Assembly: GCF_938045775.1 (NCBI RefSeq)
Contig: NZ_CALIBH010000270.1
Span: 1-19,470 of the forward strand
Direction: 5' to 3'
Source: an uncultured Campylobacter sp.
GTDB taxonomy: Bacteria; Campylobacterota; Campylobacteria; Campylobacterales; Campylobacteraceae
DNA length: 19,470 nt
The first letter of the stretch is position 1; each line of letters opens with the position of its first letter. The notes beneath the pieces were generated by a model. That model was not told the DNA's origin. It made no database searches and worked only from the letters and a program-made list of their open reading frames with translations. This document shows, in pieces, positions 6,623 through 14,691 of this stretch. A program made the position numbers and the translations under genes.

Positions 6623-8065
6623 ATGCCCAAGCGCGTCGCCGTCATAGATCTGGGCTCAAATTCCGCCAGAGCCGTGATTTTCGAGCGCACGAGCAGGCTT
6701 GGATTTTTCATTTTGGCCGAGCACAAGATCAAGATCCGCCTAGGCGAGGGCGCTTATGAAAACGGCGGAATTTTAACCACCGAAGCGATGCAAAAATGCC
6801 TGTTGGCGTTTAAAAAATTTAAAACCCTAGTATGCAATTACAAAGCCAAACGCGTGCTTTGCATCGGTACATCCGCACTTCGCGATGCGCCGAACGGGGC
6901 TGAGTTTATAAATCTTGTACGCAAGCAAACGGGCATTACGATCCGCAAGATAGACGGGCAGATGGAGGCGTATTTGGGCGCTTATGCGGCGCAAAATTTA
7001 CTTAGCGACTTTTCCGAGGGCGTTACGCTAGATATTGGCGGCGGCTCGACCGAGCTTGCTTACATCAAAAACGGTAGGATAGAGAATAAAATTTCTCTAA
7101 ATTTAGGCACGGTACGGCTAAAGGAGCTGTTTTTCGACCGCGGCGACACAAAAGGACTAGAAAAATACATAAATAGCGCGATCTCGCAGGTAGGCGCCGA
7201 GTTTCGCACGCAAAATTTAATCGTAATGGGCGGCTCTGCGCGAGCGCTCTCCGGCGCCGTGATGAGCCTGCAAAACCATCCGCTAAAGATCGTGCATAAT
7301 TTCAGTTACGATTACGAAAAATACGCGCCGTTTTTTGCCAAGCTGATGAGCGCAAAGACGCTTGATCTGGCGAAATTCCCGATCAAAAAAGACCGCTACG
7401 ACACGATCAGAGAGGGCGCCATCATCTTTGATAAGATCGTAAGGCGCCTGGGAGCGAAAAAGATCATCACAAGCGGCGTGGGAGTGCGAGAGGGGGCGTT
7501 TTTAAGCTCGATCTTGCGCGGCGCAAACCTACCTAGAAGCTTTAATCCGAGCCTAAGAAGCCTCAAAGATCGCTTCGCTTCCGAGCCCAGCGAGGCTCCG
7601 AAGTTCGCAAAGGCGCTGTTTTGCACGCTATCGCCGCTGCATGGCTTGAATGAAAAATATATTAAAATTCTTCAGACCGCAGCATCGCTTTGCGAGATCG
7701 GGCGGGCGATCGGCTTTTACGCCAAGCACGAAACCAGCGCGGATATGGTGCTCGGCGGGCTGAACTACCGCACGACGCATAAAGAAAAGGCGCTAATAGC
7801 CGCGATCATCTCGATGCACGGAAAGCGTGAGCTGGGAGCTACGTTCGCGCCTTTGAGCGCGATTTTGCCGGACGCCGCCAAGCTTGCCTGGCTGAGCTAT
7901 ATTTTGGAGCTTGCGCGCCTCCTAAGCGAAAACGCGCTGAAAAATTTAGAATTTAGCTTTGAAAATTCCACTCTTAAAATCTCCGGCGCCGATAATTTGA
8001 TAATGCTTAAAGGAAGCCTTAAAAAGTTCTCAAAGCCCGCAATTTTTGCGATAAAATTTCTTTAA
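6623..8065 (+). CDS. ppx: Exopolyphosphatase / pppGpp phosphohydrolase family protein
   Basis: 480 aa, in the Ppx/GppA range. The enzymes release phosphate from polyphosphate chains or convert pppGpp to ppGpp. N-terminal ASKHA-fold landmarks: phosphate loop IDLGSNSAR (8-16), GTSALRDAPNG (82-92), Glu115 in DGQMEAYLGA (111-120) at the catalytic Glu position, second phosphate loop DIGGGSTE (137-144), and NLGTVRLKE (160-168). The C-terminal third (~330-480) is the helical HD-like domain, but the expected His-Asp pair reads LCEIG, so a metal-dependent HD activity there is unlikely. It begins immediately after the ferredoxin stop with no spacer. The catalytic core looks intact; polyphosphate versus pppGpp preference cannot be decided from sequence. 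Confidence 0.9.
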   Translation: MPKRVAVIDLGSNSARAVIFERTSRLGFFILAEHKIKIRLGEGAYENGGILTTEAMQKCLLAFKKFKTLVCNYKAKRVLCIGTSALRDAPNGAEFINLVRKQTGITIRKIDGQMEAYLGAYAAQNLLSDFSEGVTLDIGGGSTELAYIKNGRIENKISLNLGTVRLKELFFDRGDTKGLEKYINSAISQVGAEFRTQNLIVMGGSARALSGAVMSLQNHPLKIVHNFSYDYEKYAPFFAKLMSAKTLDLAKFPIKKDRYDTIREGAIIFDKIVRRLGAKKIITSGVGVREGAFLSSILRGANLPRSFNPSLRSLKDRFASEPSEAPKFAKALFCTLSPLHGLNEKYIKILQTAASLCEIGRAIGFYAKHETSADMVLGGLNYRTTHKEKALIAAIISMHGKRELGATFAPLSAILPDAAKLAWLSYILELARLLSENALKNLEFSFENSTLKISGADNLIMLKGSLKKFSKPAIFAIKFL

Positions 8066-8161
8066 ATAGCGCCCCTGCTTGTCGCGCAAGTTTAAGGTGG
8101 GCGGAGTTCGTTTAATTTTATGAGCTTGAAGCGGGCGATAAATTCCTATCAATAGCGCTTT
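8066..8161. other. Convergent intergenic gap with weak stem-loops
   Basis: This lies between the ppx stop and the end of the leftward WGR-like gene. CGCCC near the ppx end pairs with GGGCG about 30 bases on, enclosing CTTG-TCGCG-CAAG. There is no clean T-run after it, so a shared terminator is possible but not proven. Confidence 0.35.
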
Positions 8162-9250
8162 TTAAATTTTAATTCCATTCTCGGCTAAAGAATAGACGCT
8201 AAAAAATCCGTAGTCGGTGCGAACATAAAGGCGCTCGCTCGAGATTTCAATAGCAGCAGTTTTGACGCAGTGCTCGCACTCAAACTCGCCTAAGGGGCGA
8301 AAATCCTCCAAGCTGAATGCTTTAAATCCACCGTAAAAGTATGTAAGAAAAATTTGATCGTTTGCGGCAAACCTCATTACGCTTCTTGGCAAGCTTTTTG
8401 GTGCGCTTAGACGCTTTTTGCTTGCGACGTCCCAAAAATACAGCTCATCAAAGCCGTTATTTACGACCAAAATCGCGTCATTTTTGATGAGCCCCACGTT
8501 TAGGGAGTGGATATAGCCCACGTCGCATTCGATACGGCAAAGCTGTGCGAAGTCTTTTAGGCGGTAGAGCCTAGCGATATTTTTGCCACCTTCATCCCCA
8601 CAGGCTACGCAAATTTTATTGCCGAAGCCTATTGCTTTCGCCGAAAATTCCGTTTTAAATTTTAGCTTCTTATCGCCTCCGAAAGCTAAAATTCCATCTG
8701 TGCCGCAGGCTAGAATTTCGCCGTTGCCGCTTAGAGTAGAACTAAAGCCTCCTCCTATGATACCCCAGGCTTCAAAAAGCCTGCTGAATTTCTCTCCATC
8801 GAAAAGAAAGAATTCGTGGTCCAAATCAAGCACTAAAGCTTTTTTGGTAGCGGTCATTTTCCATGCTAAAATTTTTGGTAGTTCAATTTGCGCAAGAGTT
8901 TTTAGCTCGCCGTCCAGCACGATTAAATAATCGCAGCCGTGCTCGTCAAAATTACATTTATAGACGTAAAATTTATCCTCAAACTCGGCAAATCCAAGCG
9001 CCCCGCTGTATCCGCCGCCGATATAGGCATGCGCTATTGCCTCGCCAAATTTTGCTTCTTTGTTTTCGTAGATGAAGCCCTTTTTTAGGGCATCAACTTG
9101 CTTTTTTACGAAAGCTTTTTGCAGAGCATCGTGGTTTGCGAATTCTTTAGAGTTCAGCCTTTCTTTGCCGTTTTGTAGCGTCTTTGAAATCAAACTAAGC
9201 CCTTGCGTTTGAAGTAGAATTTCTTTCTTGCCGTCGGTAAATTTTTTCAT
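8162..9250 (-). CDS. Hypothetical protein, WGR-like N-terminus plus beta-propeller-like body
   Basis: 362 aa, no signal peptide or membrane helix, so probably cytoplasmic. Residues 1-60 resemble a WGR domain: a short beta region, then a helix region FANHDALQKAFVKKQVDALKKGF (37-59) like the family's ending (A..AF.K...EK.KKGY). The eponymous W-G-R triplet is not there. From about 70 on, repeated ~40-residue beta units with a hydrophobic-x-hydrophobic pattern and aromatic ends (FYVYKC, FFLFDG, ELYFWDV, FFSVYSL) suggest a WD40/PQQ-like propeller. WGR domains occur in PARPs and in MolR-like bacterial proteins and may bind nucleic acids; the role here is unknown. It stands alone, convergent with ppx, and starts at ATG 9250 with a weak AGGGG ribosome site. 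The coding region is real by length and fold pattern; the domain assignments are inference. Confidence 0.65.
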   Translation of the reverse strand: MKKFTDGKKEILLQTQGLSLISKTLQNGKERLNSKEFANHDALQKAFVKKQVDALKKGFIYENKEAKFGEAIAHAYIGGGYSGALGFAEFEDKFYVYKCNFDEHGCDYLIVLDGELKTLAQIELPKILAWKMTATKKALVLDLDHEFFLFDGEKFSRLFEAWGIIGGGFSSTLSGNGEILACGTDGILAFGGDKKLKFKTEFSAKAIGFGNKICVACGDEGGKNIARLYRLKDFAQLCRIECDVGYIHSLNVGLIKNDAILVVNNGFDELYFWDVASKKRLSAPKSLPRSVMRFAANDQIFLTYFYGGFKAFSLEDFRPLGEFECEHCVKTAAIEISSERLYVRTDYGFFSVYSLAENGIKI

Positions 9251-9269
9251 AGCAGCCCCTAGGTATAAA

Positions 9270-9296
9270 TTTGAAATCTAATTTTAGAATTTCAAA
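9270..9296. repeat. AT-rich inverted repeat upstream of the WGR-like gene
   Basis: TTTGAAAT (9270-9277) and ATTTCAAA (9289-9296) are perfect inverse complements with an 11-base spacer that itself contains CTA...TAG. It sits between the DUF59 stop and the WGR-like start, both leftward. It could be a weak terminator for the upstream operon or an operator for the gene that follows. Confidence 0.4.
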
Positions 9297-9325
9297 GCTT
9301 AAACTATGGGGCGCGGCAAAGCTGC

Positions 9326-9631
9326 TTAAAATCTACCAAGCGCTTCTTTGACGTGATCCTCTGCCATATCAATATTCCACATCGGCTCAAAGACGAGATC
9401 GATCTCCACCTCGCCGACGCCCTCCACGCTCTCGACACCCGCGCGCACCCATTCCACCATCATCTCATGCAGAGGGCACGACTGAGTCGATAGCGTCATC
9501 GTGACTTTGGCGTTGTTCGCCTCATCTACCGCTACGTCGTAGATGAGCCCTAGTGACACGACGTCAAAACCCACCTCGGGATCGACAACGGCGCGAAGCG
9601 CGTCGTAAATTTGCTCCTTCGTTACTTTCAT
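9326..9631 (-). CDS. DUF59 metal-sulfur cluster assembly factor (PaaD/SufT-like)
   Basis: 101 aa, the size of a stand-alone DUF59 (MIP18/PaaD/SufT) protein. Such proteins help insert Fe-S clusters or other metals into target proteins. Motifs: VVDPEVGFDVVSLGLIYDV (15-33) with the conserved Asp17 and Glu19; TMTLSTQSCP (44-53) with the conserved Cys52; VFEPMWNIDM (80-89), matching the usual P-W motif near the C-terminus. It is the last gene of a leftward three-gene unit: its ATG overlaps the stop of the membrane-protein gene by four bases (ATGA). The partnership suggests it matures a metal centre in that membrane protein or a related enzyme, which is inference from context. Confidence 0.88.
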   Translation of the reverse strand: MKVTKEQIYDALRAVVDPEVGFDVVSLGLIYDVAVDEANNAKVTMTLSTQSCPLHEMMVEWVRAGVESVEGVGEVEIDLVFEPMWNIDMAEDHVKEALGRF

Positions 9632-10803
9632 TTTTCCTCTCCGAATTTTATGTAGTTAAAGATATTTACGGTGTTGATTAGCACCAAAATTATACTTGCC
9701 GCTTGCAAGATCACCGCGGGCGTTAGCGCTCCAAAGCTCGCGCACGCAAGCGCTAAGATATTTGGCACGCAGGCTGCGTAGGCGATCTTTTTGATTATCA
9801 TATCCTCAAGCATAGGGATTTTGCGCTTACCCACGAAGGGCGAGACGTAGTGGTACCAGATGAGAAAGGGCGCGATTTTATAAAGGTGCGCGACGATGAA
9901 GGCGAACAAAAAGCCGTATAGCAGCCAAAACGCCGCCAAATCCGCGCGACCTGCGAGCCAAAATGCCGCGCTAAATCCCAAAGCTGCGAGCGATATGTAG
10001 ACGTTTAAATTCCAATAATCTATCGCTTTTCGCACCCGCCTAGCTAGGATATAGATCGCCTGAGCCGCAAAGCTCGCAAGCGCAGCAATTGCGATGAAAA
10101 TTCCAAAGTCTTTTAGCAAAAACAGCCCCGCGAGCAGATACAGCGCCAGTGAAGCTTTTGCTAGCGCGAAGCTTAGATCGTGCGCCAGACTAAACATCGG
10201 CAGTAGCACGCACGCAGCGCCTACGATGACGAAAAACACGAAGCCCAGCACGAAGTATATGTGATAGGATAAAATTTCTGAAAAATACACTCCGAAAATC
10301 TCCACGCCGCTAAGCGCTAGCACGAGCGTGAAGCCAAGGCTGATACCTACTGCCAAAAACGCAGCCGAGATCGCAAGCGCTACGGCGGGGAAGCTCCATT
10401 TGGGCGTGCCGATGAAGCTTAGCGCGTAGCAGATCGTAAAATAAAATAGGCTAAGTAGCAAAACGGCGCCGCCTGCGTGCATCAAAGGGATGCTTGAAAG
10501 CAGCAATCCCGCGCTTAGCAGCGCCATGCCCGCGCCGTAGGCGAGGAGATTTAAAAATGCAAATTTGACGGTGAAAAATTCCTTTTGGATGATAACGGAG
10601 GTGAGCTGATAGAGCGCTCCGATGATTATGCTGATTACAAATCCCAGCAAAAATACGTGAAAAAAGCTCGCCGTCTGCGGCGCTTGGATCGCGCCGAAAT
10701 CCGCCTTTAAAAAGCTCGCCGCGCTTAGCAGCAAAAAGATAAAGCCGCAGATGAAATAGCCGCCTACGATGCGAAACGGCGGCGAAAAAGTCGTGATATT
10801 CAT
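9628..10803 (-). CDS. Polytopic membrane protein resembling NnrS/CcoN (putative haem or copper binding)
   Basis: 391 aa, very hydrophobic, with about 12 predicted membrane helices and little outside them. His residues sit in or at the ends of helices: His49 (FFHVFLLGFVISIIIGALYQL, 47-67, compare NnrS HVFLLGF), His109, His181 (SYHIYFVLGF), His208, His306 and His318 (AHLYKIAPFLIWYHYVSPF, 305-323). Repeated HxxxLGF-like helices are typical of NnrS and of subunit I of haem-copper oxidases. NnrS is a haem- and copper-containing protein linked to nitrosative stress. Similarity is pattern-level only, and the exact family is unsure. Gene context: 17 bases after a DUF2249-like gene and overlapping the DUF59 gene. 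A substrate or electron partner cannot be named. Confidence 0.7.
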   Translation of the reverse strand: MNITTFSPPFRIVGGYFICGFIFLLLSAASFLKADFGAIQAPQTASFFHVFLLGFVISIIIGALYQLTSVIIQKEFFTVKFAFLNLLAYGAGMALLSAGLLLSSIPLMHAGGAVLLLSLFYFTICYALSFIGTPKWSFPAVALAISAAFLAVGISLGFTLVLALSGVEIFGVYFSEILSYHIYFVLGFVFFVIVGAACVLLPMFSLAHDLSFALAKASLALYLLAGLFLLKDFGIFIAIAALASFAAQAIYILARRVRKAIDYWNLNVYISLAALGFSAAFWLAGRADLAAFWLLYGFLFAFIVAHLYKIAPFLIWYHYVSPFVGKRKIPMLEDMIIKKIAYAACVPNILALACASFGALTPAVILQAASIILVLINTVNIFNYIKFGEEK

Positions 10804-10820
10804 CTAAATTTTAAAGCCCT

Positions 10821-11165
10821 TTAGCCGTGGCACTTCGCGTCGGTGTCGAAGCCCTCATTGACCGCGCCCGGCTTTAGGCTAATGGTGAGCTTGACCGCGT
10901 CGCCCTCTAGATCCTCGCGTGCTATGTCAAATTTAGACTCGATTTTTGGGATCAGCCCCATCGGGAATTTATGATTGACCATGACGACCTTTTTGGTTTC
11001 GTCTTTTACGAAATTTAAGGCCACCAGCGCATTTACCATAGGCTCTGGTGGGACGCATTTGCGCGAATCAAAGCCGATGTACTCCACGCCGCCCTGCGAT
11101 TTTTTATAAAATTTCACCGTAGCGCCCGCCGCGTCGAACTCCTGCCAGTCTGTGAAAAAATCCAT
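10821..11165 (-). CDS. DUF2249-like small protein
   Basis: 114 aa soluble protein. The central part FDSRKCVPPEPMVNALVAL (32-50), followed by VVMVNHKFPMGLIPKIESKF (60-79), matches the DUF2249 pattern as I remember it: D-x-R-x-x-x-PPEP-helix, a beta strand ending near His, then P-x-x-L-x-P, a TusA-like fold. The Pro-rich PPEP turn (39-42) and His65/Pro68 are the strongest marks. Cys37 precedes the PPEP turn, and Cys112-His113 end the protein, so redox or metal chemistry is conceivable. DUF2249 proteins are often found with NnrS, hemerythrin and DUF59 genes in anaerobic nitrogen-oxide contexts. It is the first gene of the leftward trio, behind a TATAAT box at 11194-11199 and an AAGGAT ribosome site. 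The family call is moderately sure, the function unknown. Confidence 0.65.
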   Translation of the reverse strand: MDFFTDWQEFDAAGATVKFYKKSQGGVEYIGFDSRKCVPPEPMVNALVALNFVKDETKKVVMVNHKFPMGLIPKIESKFDIAREDLEGDAVKLTISLKPGAVNEGFDTDAKCHG

Positions 11166-11193
11166 ACTTGATCCTTTTTTAAAATTTCGCGCG

Positions 11194-11199
11194 ATTATA
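11194..11199 (-). promoter_or_regulatory. -10 box for the DUF2249/NnrS-like/DUF59 operon
   Basis: The minus strand reads TATAAT preceded by TA-rich DNA and followed by CGCGCG, 28 bases upstream of the ATG at 11165. The 12-base string GCGCGATTATAT (plus strand, 11189-11200) recurs exactly at the amino-acid transporter promoter, 18980-18991. Confidence 0.6.
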
Positions 11200-11309
11200 T
11201 AGCAAATTTTAAAATTTTGAAATGAGGCAGGTCAAGTCCTATTTGGAATTTGTAAATTTAGCCGAATTTTAATACACTACGCGTTAAAATTCTAAATCCG
11301 AGGACCATT

Positions 11310-14141
11310 ATGCAGACCATCACGATCATCGATACGTTCGGCTTTTTTTTCAGACTCTATTACGCTATGAGCGGGCTTAAAACCAAAGACGGCAAACCCA
11401 GCGGCATGGTGAGCGGATTTGCGAGCTTCATCGCAAATCTTTCGAAGGAATTTAAGAGCGATTATATAATTTTCGCTCTGGATAGCAAAGGCAAGACCTT
11501 TCGCTCAGATATCGATCCGAACTACAAAACCAACCGCCAAGCCCCGCCGCCCGCGCTTTTGCAACAGCTACCCGTCTGCATCGAGATGATCGAAAAGATG
11601 GGGCTTTATTCGCTCGGGCGCGAGGGCTACGAGGCGGACGATCTCATCGCAAGCGTCGTTAAAAAGTACGGCGCCACGCATAAAATCAACATCGTTACCT
11701 CCGACAAAGACCTGTATCAGCTCATCGGCGAAAACGTTAAAATTTACAGTCACGGCAAAAAGATGCTTTACGGCAGAGAGGAGTGCTTGCAGCGCTACGG
11801 CGTCTATCCCGAGCAGATCGTGGATTTTTTGGCGATCTGCGGCGACAGCGCCGATAATATCCCGGGCGTGCGGGGCATCGGCGACAAGGGGGCGAAGAAG
11901 CTTTTAGACGAATGGGGCTCGCTCGATGAGATCTATTCAAATTTAGACCGCCTGCCGCAGAACAAACAGCGCGAGTATCTGATAGAAGGTAGGCAGAGCG
12001 CCTACATAAGCAAGCGCCTGGCCACGCTTTACGACGAGTTGGAAATCCCGCCTTTGGAGGACGCAAAATTTCCGCAGCAAAATCCGCTTTTTAAAATCCG
12101 CGAAATTTTAAAAGATTACGCGCTAAACAGACTGCTGTCCGCGTTAAGCTTGCAGGAACAGAACGGACTTGATCTTTGGGGCGAGGGCAAAGGCGTGGGC
12201 GCAAAAAGCTCCGTTTTAAGTACGGGCGAGAAGGGCGCGGGCGGCAAAGGCTCCGGCGCAGAGCCGTCTCGCGGCGGCTCTATCTTGGACGATGCCTTAG
12301 GGGGGCTAGACGGGCAAAATTCTATCCCTAGCGGCTCCGCTTGCGGCGGACAAAATTCCGAGCGCGCTTTTAAAACGCCCTTTGAGCCTATTTGTATCAC
12401 TGATGCAGCGGAGCTTGCGAGGCTGTGCGAAGGCGTCAGCGCCGATACCCTAGTGAGCTTCGATACGGAAACCACTAGCATCGATAGCAAAAGCGCCAAG
12501 ATCGTGGGCTTTTCGTTTGCGTTTAACGAGGAGCGCGCCTACTACGTCCCGCTAGCGCATAGCTATTTGGGCGCTCCGGCTCAAGTTTCTTCGGACGCCG
12601 CAAAGGCCGCGATCGGCTCGCTGTTTCGCGGATATGTCGTGGGACAAAATTTAAAATACGATTTTGAGATCGTGAAAAATAATTTTAATATCGAGCCTAC
12701 TGCGCGCTTTGCCGATACGATGGTGCTAGCGTGGCTACTCGATCCCGCAAACGCCGTGGGAATGGACTCTATCTCGCCGCGGTATCTTGGGTATGAGACG
12801 GTGCATTTTGGCGACGTCGTCAAAAAGGGCGAGACCTTCGCCTCCGTGGAGCTGGACGCCGCTACGATCTATGCGAGCGAGGATGCGTGGGTGACGCTGA
12901 GGCTGTATTTTAAGCTTAAGGGGCTGCTTGAGCCTGCGCTTTTTAAGCTCGCACAGGAGCTTGAGTTTCCGTTCGTGAGGGTGCTTTGGCAGATGCAAAG
13001 ATGCGGCATCAAGATAGACGTAGAGATGATAAAGAGCCTTATCGCGCGCAACGAAAAGTCCCTGCGAGCGCTTACGGATGAAATTTACGAGCTTTGCGGC
13101 GAGCAGTTTAATATCAACTCTCCCGCTCAGCTCGGCGCCGTGCTTTTCGAGCGGCTAGGGCTTCCTGCCGCAAAGCGCACGAAGACGGGTTATAGCACTG
13201 ACGAAAGCGTGCTGAAGGATCTTACGGCGCTGCATCCTGCGGTGGGTAAAATTTTAGACTACCGCGAGCTGTTTAAGCTGCAAAGCACCTACTGCGAGCC
13301 GCTGCTACAGCTTGCCCTTGCAGATCCGCAAAACCGCGTCAGATCGAATTTTTTGCAGACCGGCACGGCTACCGGGCGGCTAGCGAGCAAAAATCCGAAC
13401 CTGCAAAATATCCCAGCGCGCGGCACGTTTGCGAAGGATGTGCGAGACTGCTTCCTGGCAGAGGAGGGCTACTCGCTGATCTCGCTTGATTACTCACAGA
13501 TCGAGCTGCGCCTGCTCGCGCACTTTTCGCGCGATCCTGCGCTTTTGGCGGCGTTTAGAGCGGATGAGGACATTCACGCGCGCACGGCAATAAGCATCTT
13601 CGGCGACGCGCAGCCCGCGCACCGCACGATCGCAAAGAGCATAAATTTCGGCCTCATCTACGGCATGGGCGCGGGCAAGCTAAGCGACAGCCTGGGCATC
13701 GCGCGCGCCGAGGCGAAGAATTATATCGAGCGCTATTTCGCGGCGTTTTCCACGATCAAGGAGTTTTTACAGAGCATAAAATCGAACGCGAAAGCGGACG
13801 GCTACGTAAGCACGCTTTTTGGGCGCAGGCGCTACTTCGACTTCGCAAATGCGCGCAACAATATGGTCTATGCGAGCTACGAGCGCGAGGCGGTGAATAC
13901 GAAATTTCAAGGCTCCGCCGCCGACATCATTAAAAAGGCGATGGTTGAGATTTCGCCGCTGCTAAGTGGCGAAGCGCGGCTGATATTGCAGATCCACGAT
14001 GAGCTGATTTTTGAGGTGCGGGACGATTTGGCGCAGAGCTTCGGCGAGCGCGCGCAGGAGATAATGCAAAGCGCGGCAAGCTTAAACGTGCCTTTAAAGA
14101 CTAGCCTAAACATCGCCAAGCGCTGGGGCGAGCTGAAGTAG
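11310..14141 (+). CDS. polA: DNA polymerase I
   Basis: 943 aa, all three activities apparently intact. The 5' nuclease (~1-280) has Asp8, the YEADD cluster (107-111), SDKD (131-134) and GDSADNIPGVRGIGDKGAKK (178-197). The 3'-5' proofreading domain (~358-540) keeps the DEDDy residues: Asp385/Glu387 in FDTETTS, Asp451 in NLKYDFE, Tyr521/Asp525 in YASED; many bacterial PolAs have lost them. The polymerase has motif A LDYSQIELR (Asp727), motif B RTIAKSINFGLIYG (Arg772, Lys776, Phe780, Tyr784) and motif C HDE (896-898). It fills gaps in repair and Okazaki-fragment processing. Odd feature: residues ~286-356 are a low-complexity Gly/Ser/Ala linker, longer than usual. The start is ATG 11310 with GAGGA just upstream. 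A TAAAAT box at 11285-11290 could be its promoter, but the leader would be very short. It is divergent from the DUF2249 operon. Confidence 0.97.
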   Translation: MQTITIIDTFGFFFRLYYAMSGLKTKDGKPSGMVSGFASFIANLSKEFKSDYIIFALDSKGKTFRSDIDPNYKTNRQAPPPALLQQLPVCIEMIEKMGLYSLGREGYEADDLIASVVKKYGATHKINIVTSDKDLYQLIGENVKIYSHGKKMLYGREECLQRYGVYPEQIVDFLAICGDSADNIPGVRGIGDKGAKKLLDEWGSLDEIYSNLDRLPQNKQREYLIEGRQSAYISKRLATLYDELEIPPLEDAKFPQQNPLFKIREILKDYALNRLLSALSLQEQNGLDLWGEGKGVGAKSSVLSTGEKGAGGKGSGAEPSRGGSILDDALGGLDGQNSIPSGSACGGQNSERAFKTPFEPICITDAAELARLCEGVSADTLVSFDTETTSIDSKSAKIVGFSFAFNEERAYYVPLAHSYLGAPAQVSSDAAKAAIGSLFRGYVVGQNLKYDFEIVKNNFNIEPTARFADTMVLAWLLDPANAVGMDSISPRYLGYETVHFGDVVKKGETFASVELDAATIYASEDAWVTLRLYFKLKGLLEPALFKLAQELEFPFVRVLWQMQRCGIKIDVEMIKSLIARNEKSLRALTDEIYELCGEQFNINSPAQLGAVLFERLGLPAAKRTKTGYSTDESVLKDLTALHPAVGKILDYRELFKLQSTYCEPLLQLALADPQNRVRSNFLQTGTATGRLASKNPNLQNIPARGTFAKDVRDCFLAEEGYSLISLDYSQIELRLLAHFSRDPALLAAFRADEDIHARTAISIFGDAQPAHRTIAKSINFGLIYGMGAGKLSDSLGIARAEAKNYIERYFAAFSTIKEFLQSIKSNAKADGYVSTLFGRRRYFDFANARNNMVYASYEREAVNTKFQGSAADIIKKAMVEISPLLSGEARLILQIHDELIFEVRDDLAQSFGERAQEIMQSAASLNVPLKTSLNIAKRWGELK

Positions 14142-14219
14142 CTTCGCTAAATTTAAAACGCGGCTAAAATTTAAGCGGAATTTAAACGGCGTGCAGAATT
14201 TTAAATTTTGAGCAGGATA

Positions 14220-14252
14220 GAGCCTAAATTTGTCCAGTTTAAAATTTGGCTC
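14220..14252 (+). terminator. Possible polA terminator hairpin
   Basis: GAGCCTAAATTT (14220-14231) pairs with AAATTTGGCTC (14242-14252) with a single bulged T, around a 10-base loop. An A/T-rich tract with a run of four T follows, about 80 bases after the polA stop. The T-run is short, so efficiency is uncertain. The symmetrical stem could also act on the other strand. Confidence 0.4.
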
Positions 14253-14293
14253 ATCAAATTTTAAACCGAGCGATTGCAAATAGCTGGCGTGGT

Positions 14294-14311
14294 GCGGCAC
14301 AGATCCGCCGC
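14294..14311 (+). terminator. Small GC-rich stem followed by T-rich DNA
   Basis: GCGGC (14294-14298) and GCCGC (14307-14311) enclose eight bases. Downstream on the plus strand comes CGTCTTTAAATTTTT. It could be a second, weak stop for rightward transcription from polA. Confidence 0.3.
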
Positions 14312-14612
14312 CGTCTTTAAATTTTTGATTAAATTTAAGCTCTTCGCTCGGCAATATCAAACGGCGGTTAGATAGATTTATACGAATTAAATTTAAACAA
14401 TGTGTTTTAGCAAGAGGTCTAGATAAATTTTGCCGTGCGTATAAATTAAAATTTCATTTCAACGACGTAGTGACGGAATTTTTAAATTTAAATTTTACGC
14501 AAAGCCGCGCGCTTCGTAAAATTTAACGAGTGAAAATTCATACAAAATTTAGCTCGCGATAAATAGGCATAGGTTTTGCGAAAAAAGATTTTTGTAAGAT
14601 GAAATAATCGAC

Positions 14613-14634
14613 GGCGGGTCTTTTTAAACCCGCC
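14613..14634. repeat. GC-rich inverted repeat
   Basis: GGCGGGT (14613-14619) and ACCCGCC (14628-14634) form a perfect 7-bp stem with the loop CTTTTTAA. There is no T-run on either side, so this is not a textbook terminator. It lies 28 bases from the next hairpin. Confidence 0.5.
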
Positions 14635-14661
14635 CTGCGCGCCGGTTTGTAAAGACCGCTC

Positions 14662-14691
14662 CCTTATAGCCTCACGAGCGAAGCTATAAGG
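14662..14691. repeat. Perfect 9-bp inverted repeat
   Basis: CCTTATAGC (14662-14670) and GCTATAAGG (14683-14691) pair perfectly around a 12-base loop, which contains a further CTC-AC-GAG mini-stem. It is about 100 bases past the PLP-enzyme stop, read leftward. With 14613-14634 it makes a tandem two-hairpin block. Confidence 0.55.

Noticed and set aside
12116..12499. 127-codon frame opposite polA
   Set aside because: Mirror of the Gly/Ser-rich linker, giving a Pro/Ser-rich translation with no gene signals.
14106..14360. 84-codon leftward frame overlapping the polA end
   Set aside because: It overlaps polA, contains the hairpins, has no ribosome site, and reads as AAATTT-derived Lys/Phe/Asn-rich sequence.
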